A stretch of DNA of 64,000 nt from Streptosporangiaceae bacterium (lineage in GTDB: Bacteria; Actinomycetota; Actinomycetes; Streptosporangiales; Streptosporangiaceae): NCBI GenBank assembly GCA_025964695.1, contig JAOPYK010000074.1, positions 1 to 64,000 on the forward strand. The letters are read 5' to 3'. Of the stretch, positions 18,834 to 29,154 are shown piece by piece. Position 1 is the first letter of the stretch; every line of letters starts with the position of its first letter. Both the position numbers and the translations under genes were made by a program. The notes under the pieces were generated by a model, which saw only the letters and a program-made list of their open reading frames with translations, was not told the origin of the DNA and did no database searches.

Positions 18834-19364
18834 GTGGTTCGGGACGACGAGGTCGGCTTCACCGCGTTCGTGGAGGCGCGCGGCCTCGGCCTGCTCCGGT
18901 TCGCCACCGCGGTGACCGGCGACCGCCACCAGGCGGAGGACCTCCTGCAGGGAGCGCTCGAGCGGGCGTACGGCAAGTGGAACCGCGTCGCCGGGCGGGG
19001 GGATCCCGAGCGATATGTCAAGCAGAGCATCGTCAACGCCGCGCGGGACGGCTGGCGGAAGCAGAAGCGCCATCCGGAGGTGTTCGGCCTGGGCGAGGGC
19101 TCCGGCAGCTATCTCCCGTTCGACGAGGTCATCACCCGTGACGTGGTCCGCGGCGCGCTCGCGAGCCTTCCGTCGCGGCAGCGCCTGGTGGTCGTGCTGC
19201 GCTACTGGGAGGGCATGACCGAGGCCGAGACCGCCGATCTCATGGGCATCTCCATCGGCACGGTCAAGAGCCAGGCACATCGTGCCATGAAGACGCTGCG
19301 CGAACAGCTGGCGCTCAGCGAGGAGCCGCACGCCGAGCCGTCACAGGGAGTGGTGGGACGATGA
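18834..19364 (+). CDS. SigE-family (ECF) RNA polymerase sigma factor
   Basis: A 176-residue extracytoplasmic-function sigma factor. Region 2 reads DRHQAEDLLQGALERAYGKW and region 4 reads LPSRQRLVVVLRYWEGMTEAETADLMGISIGTVKSQAHRAMKTLRE, the SigE-family form found in many actinobacterial paralogues. GTG 18834 has GGGAGG six bases ahead, so it is preferred to ATG 18813. The next gene overlaps by 4 bases and encodes a one-helix membrane protein, as for a sigma/anti-sigma pair. Confidence 0.92.
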   Translation: MVRDDEVGFTAFVEARGLGLLRFATAVTGDRHQAEDLLQGALERAYGKWNRVAGRGDPERYVKQSIVNAARDGWRKQKRHPEVFGLGEGSGSYLPFDEVITRDVVRGALASLPSRQRLVVVLRYWEGMTEAETADLMGISIGTVKSQAHRAMKTLREQLALSEEPHAEPSQGVVGR

Positions 19365-20065
19365 GCACCGAGGACCGGCTGGTGACGCTCATCCGCGCCG
19401 GCATCGAAGAGGACCTGCGAGGTCTGGCGCTGCCCGCCGATCTGGCGTGGCGGGTCGTGGCGCGGCCGCCGCGGCGCCGGCCCCGATGGCGGGTGCACTT
19501 GGCGGTCGCGACCGTGGCCGCCGCCACCGCGGGAGCCGTCGCACTGACCTCCGCGGTGCTGCCGGAGCGGGTGGATCGCCCGCGGCAGCCGATGGCCATC
19601 GGGACGCCGTCGCCGGCGCCCTTCGACCCGACCTCTCTGATGACGTTCGGGACTCCGCCCCTGGGGTGGGCGGAGCTCCACACCCCCCTGCACCCGGGCG
19701 GGCTCCGCGAGGTGACCGACCAGGTAGACCGCGCCGCCGAGGTGCGACGGTGGCTGCTGGCCTACCTCCCACCCGGGCCGGGCCGCCGCAAGGGGGGCCG
19801 TGACTTCCTGTGGATCGAGGTGATGACCGGGCGGGTCACCATCGCCTCCGCCCGCGCCGCGGTGACGGTGAATGGTGCGGACAAAATGTCGGTGCTGCCG
19901 GTACGGATCGGTACCGCGGAATACGACCTGCACTCCCACGACGGAGCCGGAGTACGAGTGATCTGGCAGCCGCGCCCCGGAATGGTGATCGTGATTCAGT
20001 CGAATGCGCTACCCAAAGATCAATTGTTCGAGGTCGTGCATGGTATCAAGATAGCGAGCACCTGA
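19361..20065 (+). CDS. Single-pass membrane protein, probable partner of the sigma factor
   Basis: A 234-residue protein with a cytoplasmic N-terminus of about 45 residues (EDRLVTLIRAGIEEDLRGLALPADLAWRVV), one transmembrane helix (about 46-66, HLAVATVAAATAGAVALTSAVL) and an external domain of about 165 residues that I do not recognise. Position and topology suggest an anti-sigma-like regulator; no zinc-binding ZAS motif (HxxxCxxC) is present, so this is inference. ATG overlaps the sigma gene by 4 bases. Confidence 0.7.
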   Translation: MSTEDRLVTLIRAGIEEDLRGLALPADLAWRVVARPPRRRPRWRVHLAVATVAAATAGAVALTSAVLPERVDRPRQPMAIGTPSPAPFDPTSLMTFGTPPLGWAELHTPLHPGGLREVTDQVDRAAEVRRWLLAYLPPGPGRRKGGRDFLWIEVMTGRVTIASARAAVTVNGADKMSVLPVRIGTAEYDLHSHDGAGVRVIWQPRPGMVIVIQSNALPKDQLFEVVHGIKIAST

Positions 20066-20071
20066 GAGGCC

Positions 20072-20147
20072 GACCGTCTTGTCATGACAGGACCGTCTTG
20101 TCATGACAGAGCTGTTTTGTCTGACAGAGCTGGCTTGTCGTGACAAG
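20072..20147. repeat. Four tandem palindromic sites (TTGTCATGACA type)
   Basis: Units start at 20072, 20091, 20110 and 20128 (19, 19, 18, 20 bases). The first two are identical, GACCGTCTTGTCATGACAG. Each contains a palindrome core: TTGTCATGACA at 20079 and 20098, TTGTCTGACA (one base short) at 20117 and TTGTCGTGACAA at 20135. GT...AC half sites at fixed spacing look like repeated operators for a dimeric regulator such as a GntR/FadR-type protein. They lie between the sigma partner and the membrane gene at 20265. Confidence 0.75.
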
Positions 20148-20162
20148 GCGGTCGGTATCGCG

Positions 20163-20174
20163 ATTCGTACGAAT
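20163..20174. promoter_or_regulatory. 12-bp perfect palindrome
   Basis: ATTCGTACGAAT, a perfect palindrome 17 bases after the four-site array and about 90 bases before the membrane gene. Possible second operator. Confidence 0.45.
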
Positions 20175-20264
20175 GGCCTGTGTCGTAGGCCGGCTGGAGA
20201 GACACTGAGTCCGGGGCGGGGGCAGGGGCTCGCGGGGGTAACTGAACACAGGGGGTGAGAGGCG

Positions 20265-20675
20265 TTGCGGTTCGCGGCGCTCGTCGCATGGGTGCTGTCC
20301 GGCATCGCGGGGTTCTACCTGCTGGTGGTGTGGCTGGCCAATGGGGGATTGAAGGAGCAGGCGACCAAGGTCACCAGGTTTCCGGCCGTCGTCGTGGTGG
20401 GGCATCCCTTGCTCGCGGTGGCCGGACTGGGCACCTGGATCATGTATCTCACGACGACCCGTGTGGTCTACGCGTGGAGCGCGTTCGGAACGCTCGTCGC
20501 GGTCGCGCTGCTCGGGTTCGTCATGCTGACCCGCTGGCTGGTCGGCCGGGGCGGCAGGCACGCTCGGGGAGCCGAGCAGGCATTCCCGGCCGTCGCGGTG
20601 ATGGTGCACGGCGTGGTCGCCGTCGCCACCTTCATCCTGGTGCTGCTGACCGCCCTGGCCATCAGCAAGGCCTGA
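20265..20675 (+). CDS. Small integral membrane protein
   Basis: A 136-residue protein with about four transmembrane helices (approximately 4-25, 40-62, 68-90, 108-132) and short charged loops (KEQATKVTRF, GRGGRHARGAEQ). A conserved-looking histidine sits in helix 2 (VVGHPLLAVAGLGTWIMYL). No family recognised; it resembles small membrane proteins next to regulators. TTG start after GGGGGTGAGAGG. Preceded by an array of palindromes that probably controls it. Confidence 0.7.
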   Translation: MRFAALVAWVLSGIAGFYLLVVWLANGGLKEQATKVTRFPAVVVVGHPLLAVAGLGTWIMYLTTTRVVYAWSAFGTLVAVALLGFVMLTRWLVGRGGRHARGAEQAFPAVAVMVHGVVAVATFILVLLTALAISKA

Positions 20676-20745
20676 CGGTACGCGTTGATCCGCGGGAGTT
20701 GATCGGGGAGTCGAGCAGGGAGAGTTGACAGGAAGAGCAGGGGGA

Positions 20746-22896
<2,151 letters not shown>

Positions 22897-23127
22897 GCGC
22901 CACTCCTCGGTCATCTAGCGGTTCCGGACCTGTCAACTCTCTCGTACCCGGCGGCGATGCCGTGACAGCACGCCGGACCCATTGCGGACACGTCACTCTG
23001 GCCAATCGGAACCCGTAAGGCAACTCGGAGCCGTCCCGCAGAGTTCAGCTCCGCCAGATGATCTCGCCGCCGGCGCGCTCGTCGGTGGGGGAGAGCCCGA
23101 GCTTGCGGGCGACTGCGGGCGGATCAT

Positions 23128-23157
23128 TTCTTACTAAAACAGTAGGAATAGTTGACT
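23128..23157 (+). promoter_or_regulatory. Inverted repeat and -35 box before the sulfur leader peptide
   Basis: TTCTTACT / AGTAGGAA arms (7 of 8 match) around AAAAC at 23128-23148, then TTGACT at 23152-23157 as a probable -35 box; the -10 (near TTCTCT, 23175) is weak. The AT-rich repeat stands out in 72% GC surroundings and looks like a repressor site for sulfur control. The identity of the regulator is unknown. Confidence 0.5.
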
Positions 23158-23186
23158 TGAGCCATCGGGCCTGGTTCTCTTTAACC

Positions 23187-23264
23187 ATGCGCGTTCGGCT
23201 CATCCTCACCCGCCGGCGGCACGTGGACCTGGTCCGTGTCGCCGGAGCCAACTGTCGGTTCTGA
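23187..23264 (+). CDS. Leader peptide of sulfur-type transport operon
   Basis: A 25-codon frame, too short for usual gene finding, with the motif LTRRRHVDLVRVAGANCRF. Actinobacterial sulfonate, cysteine and sulfate operons commonly carry such peptides with RRHVDL.RV...C. The cysteine codon is three from the stop. Eight bases after the stop begins a perfect 11-bp hairpin. This suggests translation-coupled attenuation of the ABC operon that starts at 23439. A second member with the same motif lies at 38006. Confidence 0.75.
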   Translation: MRVRLILTRRRHVDLVRVAGANCRF

Positions 23265-23271
23265 TGGATCG

Positions 23272-23295
23272 GCCGGCCGATCGTGATCGGCCGGC
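23272..23295 (+). promoter_or_regulatory. Attenuator-like hairpin after leader peptide
   Basis: GCCGGCCGATC (23272-23282) and GATCGGCCGGC (23285-23295) form a perfect 11-bp stem with a 2-base spacer. The left arm also overlaps a 16-bp palindrome (23267-23282), which allows alternative pairing. It lies directly after the leader stop. Confidence 0.6.
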
Positions 23296-23438
23296 ACTGA
23301 CGCCTCGCACGTACGTGCCCGTACCTCGCCCGGCCGCGCTGCGGCGGCCCGCGCGCCGCCGGTACGAGCTCGCACCCCTTCATCACGCGCCTCGAGCACG
23401 GGCCCGTGACCCCCACACCCACCTCAGATCGAGGATTC

Positions 23439-24488
23439 ATGCGCAAGAAACGTGTCATCACCCTGCTCACCGCGCTCATCACCACGGGCTGCCTGACCGT
23501 CACCGGCTGCGGTGGCTCGGCCTCCGGCGCGAAGGGTGAGAAGAACCCTCCCCTGAAGGTCGCCTACTTCCAGGGGGCCCTGGCCGGGCCGGACGTCGTC
23601 GTGGCTGCCAACCCTCAGCTAGCCGGCGGCCTCGGGACCAAGATTGAGCTCCACCCCATCGACAGCGGCGTCGCCGGGATCTCCCAGCTCAAGGCCGGCG
23701 CCTTCCCGATCATCTCGGGGGTCGGCAACCCGCCGTTCGTCGGGGCCATCGCCAACCGAATCGACGTGACGGCGGTGTTCGTCGAGAGCCTCGACCAGGC
23801 CGGGCTGGTGGTCAGCAACAAGATCAAATCCAACGCGGACCTGGCCGGCAAGAAGGTCGGGGTGCTGGTCGGCTCGACGCTCGACTTCGAGTTCAAGGGC
23901 TGGCTGAAGTCGCAGGGGCTGGAAGGCAAGGTGGAGGCGGCGAGCTTCGCAAGCGAGGCCGCCGAGGCCGCCGCCTGGAAGGCGGGCCGGATCGACGCCG
24001 TCTACATCAGCCAGGCCTTCCTGCTGGAGCTCGAGAAGCACGGCGGCCGGGTCGTGGTGGACGCCGCGCAGATCGCCAAGCTCGGATACGCGGCGACCAA
24101 CCTGCTCGCCATCTCCACGCCCTACCTCAAACAGCACCCCGACCTCGTACAGAGGCTGGTCTGCCAGATCTCCAAGGCGCAGGAACTCGTCACCGGGCCG
24201 GACGCCGCGACGTACATCACGCCCGCGGCCAAGTTCCTCGGAGTGGCCCCGGCGGACGCCATCGCGGGCACGAAGGGCTATCCCTACGTCGCCGCCGCCG
24301 ATGAGCTCGCCTGGCTCAAGGGCGCCGACGGCACGTCCGGATCCGGCAAGCTCGCCCAGAACTTCAAGCTCACCGGGGACTTCCTGGTCGCCCAGGGCCG
24401 GGCCAAGACCGCGCCCGCCGCCGACGTGATCGCCGCTCACATCGATCCTGCCTTCTGGGAGAAGGCCCAGTCCGGAGGCTGCAAATGA
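23439..24488 (+). CDS. ABC transporter substrate-binding lipoprotein (sulfonate/taurine type)
   Basis: A 349-residue periplasmic-type receptor anchored as lipoprotein: MRKKRVITLLTALITTGCLT then VTGCGG, lipobox giving Cys27 (an earlier TTGC is less likely). The mature part shows the NMT1/TauA fold, with LKVAYFQGALAGPDVVVAAN, VFVESLDQAGLVVSNKIKSNADLAGKKVGVLVGST and WKAGRIDAVYI. Ligand cannot be read; the leader peptide and TauD-like enzyme downstream argue for a sulfonate. ATG 23439 has CGAGGA ahead; it overlaps the ATPase gene by 4 bases at its end. Confidence 0.88.
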   Translation: MRKKRVITLLTALITTGCLTVTGCGGSASGAKGEKNPPLKVAYFQGALAGPDVVVAANPQLAGGLGTKIELHPIDSGVAGISQLKAGAFPIISGVGNPPFVGAIANRIDVTAVFVESLDQAGLVVSNKIKSNADLAGKKVGVLVGSTLDFEFKGWLKSQGLEGKVEAASFASEAAEAAAWKAGRIDAVYISQAFLLELEKHGGRVVVDAAQIAKLGYAATNLLAISTPYLKQHPDLVQRLVCQISKAQELVTGPDAATYITPAAKFLGVAPADAIAGTKGYPYVAAADELAWLKGADGTSGSGKLAQNFKLTGDFLVAQGRAKTAPAADVIAAHIDPAFWEKAQSGGCK

Positions 24489-25345
24489 CCGCCCAGGTAC
24501 TGACCGGGGCCGCCGCGGCACAGGCCGGACAGGTGGCGGCCGTACGGATCCGGAACGTGTCCAAGACCTTCACCGGCCGCCGGAAGGCCCGGCGGGCCGC
24601 CCTGGAAGGGGTGGACCTCGACATCGCGCCGGGTGAGTTCCTCTGCCTGCTCGGCCCGTCCGGCTGCGGTAAGTCCACGCTGCTCAACCTGCTCGCCGGG
24701 TTCGAGTTCCCGGACTCCGGCGAGGTGTCGGTCGGCGGTGCCCCGGTCACCGGACCGGGTCCCGACCGGGGGATGCTGTTCCAGACGCCGCGGCTGTTCC
24801 CCTGGCTGACCACCTGGCAGAACGTGCTGTACGGCCCGCGTGCCCGTGGCGCGCTCACCCCCTCGGTACGGGAGGAGGCCGCCGCCCTGCTGGAGACGGT
24901 CGGCCTGTCGGACGCCAAGGACGCCTATCCGCACGAACTGTCGGGCGGCATGCGGCACCGGGCGGCGTTCGCCCGGGTGCTGATCAACCGGCCGGGAGTG
25001 CTGCTCATGGACGAGCCCTTCGGAGCGCTGGACGCGATCACCCGGGCCAGCCTGCAGCGGTTCCTGCTGGAGCTGTGGCAGAGCCGGCCCACGACGATCG
25101 TGTTCGTCACCCACGACGTCGAGGAGGCCACCCTGCTCGGCGACCGGGTGGCCGTGCTGTCCGGCGCCCCCGGACGAACCAAGGACATCCTCGACGTCGA
25201 CCTGCCCCGGCCCCGTTCCTACGACGATACCGAGACCCTCGAGTTTGTCACCGCCAAGCGCCGGATCCGGGAAGTCCTCGAAGCCGGTTCAGGGCCGATT
25301 CAGGGGGCGGTTCAGGGCTCGGTTCAGGAGGCGGCTCATGAGTGA
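24485..25345 (+). CDS. ABC transporter ATP-binding protein (TauB/SsuB type)
   Basis: ATPase of the importer, 286 residues. Walker A GPSGCGKST (57-65), Q-loop LFQ (98-100), signature LSGGM (152-156) and Walker B LLMDEP (173-178) are complete; the D-loop follows as FGALD. The C-terminus ends in a small 12-bp iteration that encodes IQGAVQGSVQEA, not part of the fold. Coupled to both neighbours by overlaps (4 and 8 bases). Confidence 0.94.
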   Translation: MTAQVLTGAAAAQAGQVAAVRIRNVSKTFTGRRKARRAALEGVDLDIAPGEFLCLLGPSGCGKSTLLNLLAGFEFPDSGEVSVGGAPVTGPGPDRGMLFQTPRLFPWLTTWQNVLYGPRARGALTPSVREEAAALLETVGLSDAKDAYPHELSGGMRHRAAFARVLINRPGVLLMDEPFGALDAITRASLQRFLLELWQSRPTTIVFVTHDVEEATLLGDRVAVLSGAPGRTKDILDVDLPRPRSYDDTETLEFVTAKRRIREVLEAGSGPIQGAVQGSVQEAAHE

Positions 25346-26180
25346 CGTGCTGGTCGCCCCGCGCGAACGCAGCGAGGCCGCCGGGTCGCCGGGCCCACGC
25401 CGTCGCCGCCGGGGCGTGAACCTGCGCCGGGTGCTGCTCGGCCTTTCCGGGCTGGTGGCCGTTCTGATCGTCTGGGAGCTGGCGGCCGAGTGGATCAGCG
25501 ACCCGGTCACCCTGCCGACCGTGCAGGAGACGGTCCAGGAGACCGTCGACAAGCTGACGGTGCCGTATCCTGCGCAAGGGCACACCCTGATCGCCAACGC
25601 GGCGATCAGCACGGGCCGGATCCTGGCGGGTTTCCTGCTCGGCACACTGGCCGGGCTGGTCCTGGGCGGCGCGATGGCGAGCGTGCGCGTCATCCGCGAT
25701 CTCATCGACCCCATCCTGCAGGTGACCAGGCCGCTGCCGCCGATCGCGTTCATCCCGCTGCTCGTCGTCTGGTTCGGCATCGGTGAGGCGTCGAAGATCG
25801 CGCTGATCTTCTCCGGAGTGTTGCCGATCGTCACCATCGCCACGTTGAGCGCCATCGACGCGGTGCCGGCCGAGCTGCTGCAGGCCAGCCGTTCACTGGG
25901 CGCCTCGCCCCTGCACACACTGCTTCATGTGCGGTTCCGCAGCGCCGTTCCCGGCGTCATCACCGGTCTGCGGCTGGCCATGGGCGGCGCGTGGACCAGC
26001 ATCATCGCCGCCGAGATGATCGCGGCCACCGGGGGAGTGGGCTTCCTCATCCTCCAGGCCGGCAACTACCTGCAGACCTCGCTGATCTTCAGCGGCATCG
26101 CCTTCATCGCCGTGCTCGGCTTCGTCTTCGACGCGCTGCTGCGCCTGCTGCTGCGCGCCGTCGACCCCACGTCCCGCTAG
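25338..26180 (+). CDS. ABC transporter permease (TauC/SsuC type)
   Basis: Permease of 280 residues with about six transmembrane helices and the EAA loop around AVPAELLQASRSLGASPLHTLLHVRFRSAVPGVI that contacts the ATPase. The start ATG 25338 overlaps the ATPase gene by 8 bases; the longer frame upstream would only add arginine-rich shadow sequence from the iteration. Partner of the receptor at 23439. Confidence 0.93.
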   Translation: MSDVLVAPRERSEAAGSPGPRRRRRGVNLRRVLLGLSGLVAVLIVWELAAEWISDPVTLPTVQETVQETVDKLTVPYPAQGHTLIANAAISTGRILAGFLLGTLAGLVLGGAMASVRVIRDLIDPILQVTRPLPPIAFIPLLVVWFGIGEASKIALIFSGVLPIVTIATLSAIDAVPAELLQASRSLGASPLHTLLHVRFRSAVPGVITGLRLAMGGAWTSIIAAEMIAATGGVGFLILQAGNYLQTSLIFSGIAFIAVLGFVFDALLRLLLRAVDPTSR

Positions 26181-26232
26181 CCCGTTTCGGCTGCCCCTTT
26201 CCGGCAGCCCGTTCTGACATCCCGTTCCGTAA
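26180..26232. repeat. 13-bp iteration between permease and dioxygenase genes
   Basis: Four units at 26180 (13), 26193 (14), 26207 (13) and 26220 (13), each with the pattern (G/T)CCCGTT(T/C)nGnnn, for example GCCCGTTCTGACA. They fill almost the whole gap between the two genes, and the first unit includes the last G of the permease stop codon. Confidence 0.7.
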
Positions 26233-26255
26233 GCTCTTCGAAAGGCAGGAAACTC

Positions 26256-27179
26256 ATGTCCGACTCAACCGGCTCAGCTGGTTTCGACATCCGCAAGGTA
26301 GGCGGGCGGATCGGCGCCGAGGTCGTCGGCGTCGATCTGCGCGACCTCTCCGAGACCGTCTTCGCCGAGATCCACGCCGCTCTGCTGGAGCACAAGGCGC
26401 TGGCCTTCCGTGGCCAGGAGCTGACCGACGCCGACCAGCTCGCGTTCGCCTCGCGATTCGGGCCGCTCACCGGCGCGCACCCGACCGTGCCGTCCGTACA
26501 GGGGCAGCCGCAGGTGCTCCCGGTCGACAGCGAGGAAGGCCGTGCCAACCAGTGGCACACCGACGTGACGTTCGTCCGTACCCCGCCGAAGGCCAGCACG
26601 CTGCGTTCGCTGGTCGTCCCGCCCTACGGTGGCAACACCCTCATCGCCAACACCGCCACCGCCTACCAGGACCTGCCCACCGAGTTGCGGGAGTTCGCCG
26701 ACAAGCTGTGGGCGGTGCACACCAACGACTACGACTACGTACGGCCGCCGCAGTCGGGGGTCGACCCGGAGAAGGAGGCCGAGCACCGCAGGATCTTCGT
26801 CTCCACCAAATGGAAGACCGCGCACCCCGTGGTCCGCGTCCACCCCGAGTCGGGAGAGCGCAACCTCTACATCGGGGGATTCGCGCAGACCATCCTCGGC
26901 CTGCGTCCCCGTGAGGGCCGGGCGATCCTCGACATCTTCCAGTCGTATGTGACCCGGCCGGAGAACATCTTCCGCTGGCAGTGGGCCCCGGGCGACCTCC
27001 TGCTCTTCGACAACCGGATCACCCAGCACTACGCCCCGGACGACTATGGCGACCTGCCCCGCCTGCTGCACCGGGTCACCGTCGCGGGTGACGCCCCGGT
27101 CGGCGTCGACGGTAAGGAGAGTTACATCATCGAGGGCGACGAGGCGTCCCACTACACCCCCGCGGTCCCAGCCGCCTGA
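26256..27179 (+). CDS. tauD: TauD/TfdA-family Fe(II)/2-oxoglutarate dioxygenase
   Basis: Likely releases sulfite from a sulfonate such as taurine, or cleaves an alkyl sulfate, inside the cell. Iron ligands are the HTD motif (His101, Asp103) and His272 in RLLHRV; NQWHTDVTFVRTPPKAS is the family signature. Length 307 is normal. It follows the ABC genes after a 75-base gap, so import and desulfonation are linked. Taurine is inferred from family name only; aryl- or alkylsulfonates are possible. Confidence 0.9.
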   Translation: MSDSTGSAGFDIRKVGGRIGAEVVGVDLRDLSETVFAEIHAALLEHKALAFRGQELTDADQLAFASRFGPLTGAHPTVPSVQGQPQVLPVDSEEGRANQWHTDVTFVRTPPKASTLRSLVVPPYGGNTLIANTATAYQDLPTELREFADKLWAVHTNDYDYVRPPQSGVDPEKEAEHRRIFVSTKWKTAHPVVRVHPESGERNLYIGGFAQTILGLRPREGRAILDIFQSYVTRPENIFRWQWAPGDLLLFDNRITQHYAPDDYGDLPRLLHRVTVAGDAPVGVDGKESYIIEGDEASHYTPAVPAA

Positions 27180-27288
27180 TCCCTCGACCCGCGTTCCCGG
27201 CCTGAAAGGTGCCGGGGGTCCCCGGCTCGGTCGTACGGCGCCGGGGAAATCGGGTGCCGATGGTCATGATCTTGGTTAGCGTGTTCGT

Positions 27289-27756
27289 ATGGATGCCACA
27301 GCCGCGCACGTCGCCGAGGTTCTACGGGTGCTGGGAGTGCCGGGCCAGGTGATGGAGCTGACGGAGCCCGCGCCGACGGCGGCGGCCGCGGCGGCCCAGC
27401 TCGGCTGCGAGGTCGGCGCCATCGCGAACAGCCTGATCTTCGTCGTGGACGGTGAGCCCCTGCTGGTGCTGACCAGCGGGGCCCACCGGGTCGACACCAA
27501 GCGGGTTGCGGCCCTGCTGGGGACCGGCAAGCTCAAGCGCGCGGACCCGGAGTTCGTCACGTCCGCGACCGGGCAGCTGGTCGGCGGGGTCGCTCCGGTC
27601 GGCCATCCGACCGTCATCCGCACCGTGGTCGACGCCTGGCTGGGCAAGCACGAGGTGGTGTGGGCCGGCGGCGGGGACAAGCACACGATGTTCCCCACCT
27701 CGCTGGACGAACTCGTCAGGATCACCGGCGGGCTCGTCGCCGAGGTCGGCGACTGA
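27289..27756 (+). CDS. YbaK/EbsC-family aminoacyl-tRNA deacylase
   Basis: A 155-residue free-standing editing domain that removes wrongly attached amino acids from tRNA, most often Cys or Ala from tRNA-Pro. Signature elements are AAAQLGCEVGAIANSLIF, LVLTSGAHRVDTKRVAALLG with the conserved lysine, and TGQLVGGVAPVGHP. ATG start with no clear ribosome site. Cysteinyl editing next to sulfur uptake is probably chance. Confidence 0.88.
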   Translation: MDATAAHVAEVLRVLGVPGQVMELTEPAPTAAAAAAQLGCEVGAIANSLIFVVDGEPLLVLTSGAHRVDTKRVAALLGTGKLKRADPEFVTSATGQLVGGVAPVGHPTVIRTVVDAWLGKHEVVWAGGGDKHTMFPTSLDELVRITGGLVAEVGD

Positions 27757-27768
27757 TCCCGCGAAGGC

Positions 27769-29055
27769 CTATCTGACCGAGCGGACCGGCTGGATGAGCG
27801 CGGCGCCGATCAGGATGACGGCTCCCGTGGTCACGTAGAGCCCGCTGTAGCCGAACACCGCGACGATCGGCCCGGCGATGGCCGGCGCAAGTGCCTGGGA
27901 CCCGGTGTTGGCCACACTGATCAGGCCCAGATCCTTTCCGCGGCTGAGTTCATCCGGCAGTACCTCGGTGATCAGCGCGTTGTCGATCGCGAGGTACGAC
28001 CCGTACCCGAGTCCGAGGACGGCTCCGGCGAGCATCGCGGCCGTCCAGTCCTCGCCCAGGGCGAAGACCAGAACCGCGCCGGCCATCATGACCGACGACC
28101 CGATGACGAAGGGCTTGCGCCGCCCGGTCCGGTCCGACCAGCGGCCCACCACGACACTGATCACCATGGCCGACAGTGTGTAGATGATGACGAGGGTGAG
28201 CACGCTCTGCGCCGGATCGGGCCTGTGCAGCACGTCCTGCAGGTAGTAGTACAGGTAGAGCAGGCCGACCGCGTTTCCCAGCTGGATCGCGAAGCGGCCC
28301 GCCCCGACCCAGGCGAAGTCGGGATGAGCGCGAGGGCTGAACTTGAAGTCCGCCAGGAAGCGGCGCAGCACGAACGGTTCCCGCGCCGTCAGCACCGGAT
28401 CACGGCCCCAGATCAGGAACGGCAACTGCAGTACGACGACCAGCACGGCCAGCAGCAGATAGCCCGGTACGGTCCCGCGCACCAACGTGGTCGTCAGCAG
28501 GGTCCCAAGGATCAAGCCGACCGGAAGCGGGAGCCCGACGAAGGCGGAGACCAATCCCCGTTGCCGCGTCGGCACCTGGTCGGCGATGGTGGCGCTGAGC
28601 GCGGCGTACATGGCGTTGATGGCCGCCTGGACCACGCACAGGCACAGCACCAGCCCGGCGAAGCCGGTCTGGACCGACTGGGCCGCCAGGGCGGCGGCGC
28701 AGATCACCGCGCCGCCCAGCGCCCACGGCCGGCGCCGGCCCAGCCGCGACATCGTACGGTCCGACAACGCCCCGGCGATGGGACAGGCCAGGATCGCCGC
28801 GACGGAGGCGAGACCCGTCGCCCAGGCCAGGAGCGAGTTCTTGTCCCCGGGGTGCCCGGACGCGCGGGCGATCGCCTCGATCTGGCGGGGGAACAGAGCC
28901 TGGAGCGGGCTCAGGGCCGCCAGCCAGAGACCCAGCATGGCGAGCGAAAGGCTGACGATCCACCTCATCGGCACCGGAGCGGCACCCGGCCCGGACGGGT
29001 CCTCCGGGCGCGGGCTGTTCTCGGCGGCGACCTTGGCGGCGACCTCGGCGCTCAT
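27769..29055 (-). CDS. MFS transporter
   Basis: Twelve-helix transporter of 428 residues. The loop motifs GALSDRTMSRLGRRRPW and GRWSDRTGRRKPFVIG are the paired MFS signatures and resemble the GPH (glycoside-cation symporter) group. Substrate unknown. Ends 12 bases from the convergent YbaK stop. A 12-bp iteration lies about 100 bases upstream. Confidence 0.88.
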   Translation of the reverse strand: MSAEVAAKVAAENSPRPEDPSGPGAAPVPMRWIVSLSLAMLGLWLAALSPLQALFPRQIEAIARASGHPGDKNSLLAWATGLASVAAILACPIAGALSDRTMSRLGRRRPWALGGAVICAAALAAQSVQTGFAGLVLCLCVVQAAINAMYAALSATIADQVPTRQRGLVSAFVGLPLPVGLILGTLLTTTLVRGTVPGYLLLAVLVVVLQLPFLIWGRDPVLTAREPFVLRRFLADFKFSPRAHPDFAWVGAGRFAIQLGNAVGLLYLYYYLQDVLHRPDPAQSVLTLVIIYTLSAMVISVVVGRWSDRTGRRKPFVIGSSVMMAGAVLVFALGEDWTAAMLAGAVLGLGYGSYLAIDNALITEVLPDELSRGKDLGLISVANTGSQALAPAIAGPIVAVFGYSGLYVTTGAVILIGAALIQPVRSVR

Positions 29056-29154
29056 ACGGCGGCTACCTCCCGTGCCGAGGGGTGGGACTCGGCCGAGGCA
29101 GACTATCTCGACCCCGTGAACTGGTGATACCGGTCGGGGCGTGTTGTTCTCGTC

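Noticed and set aside
20072-20147. Replication or plasmid iterons
   Set aside because: No rep gene, no AT-rich melting region and chromosomal housekeeping genes on both sides.
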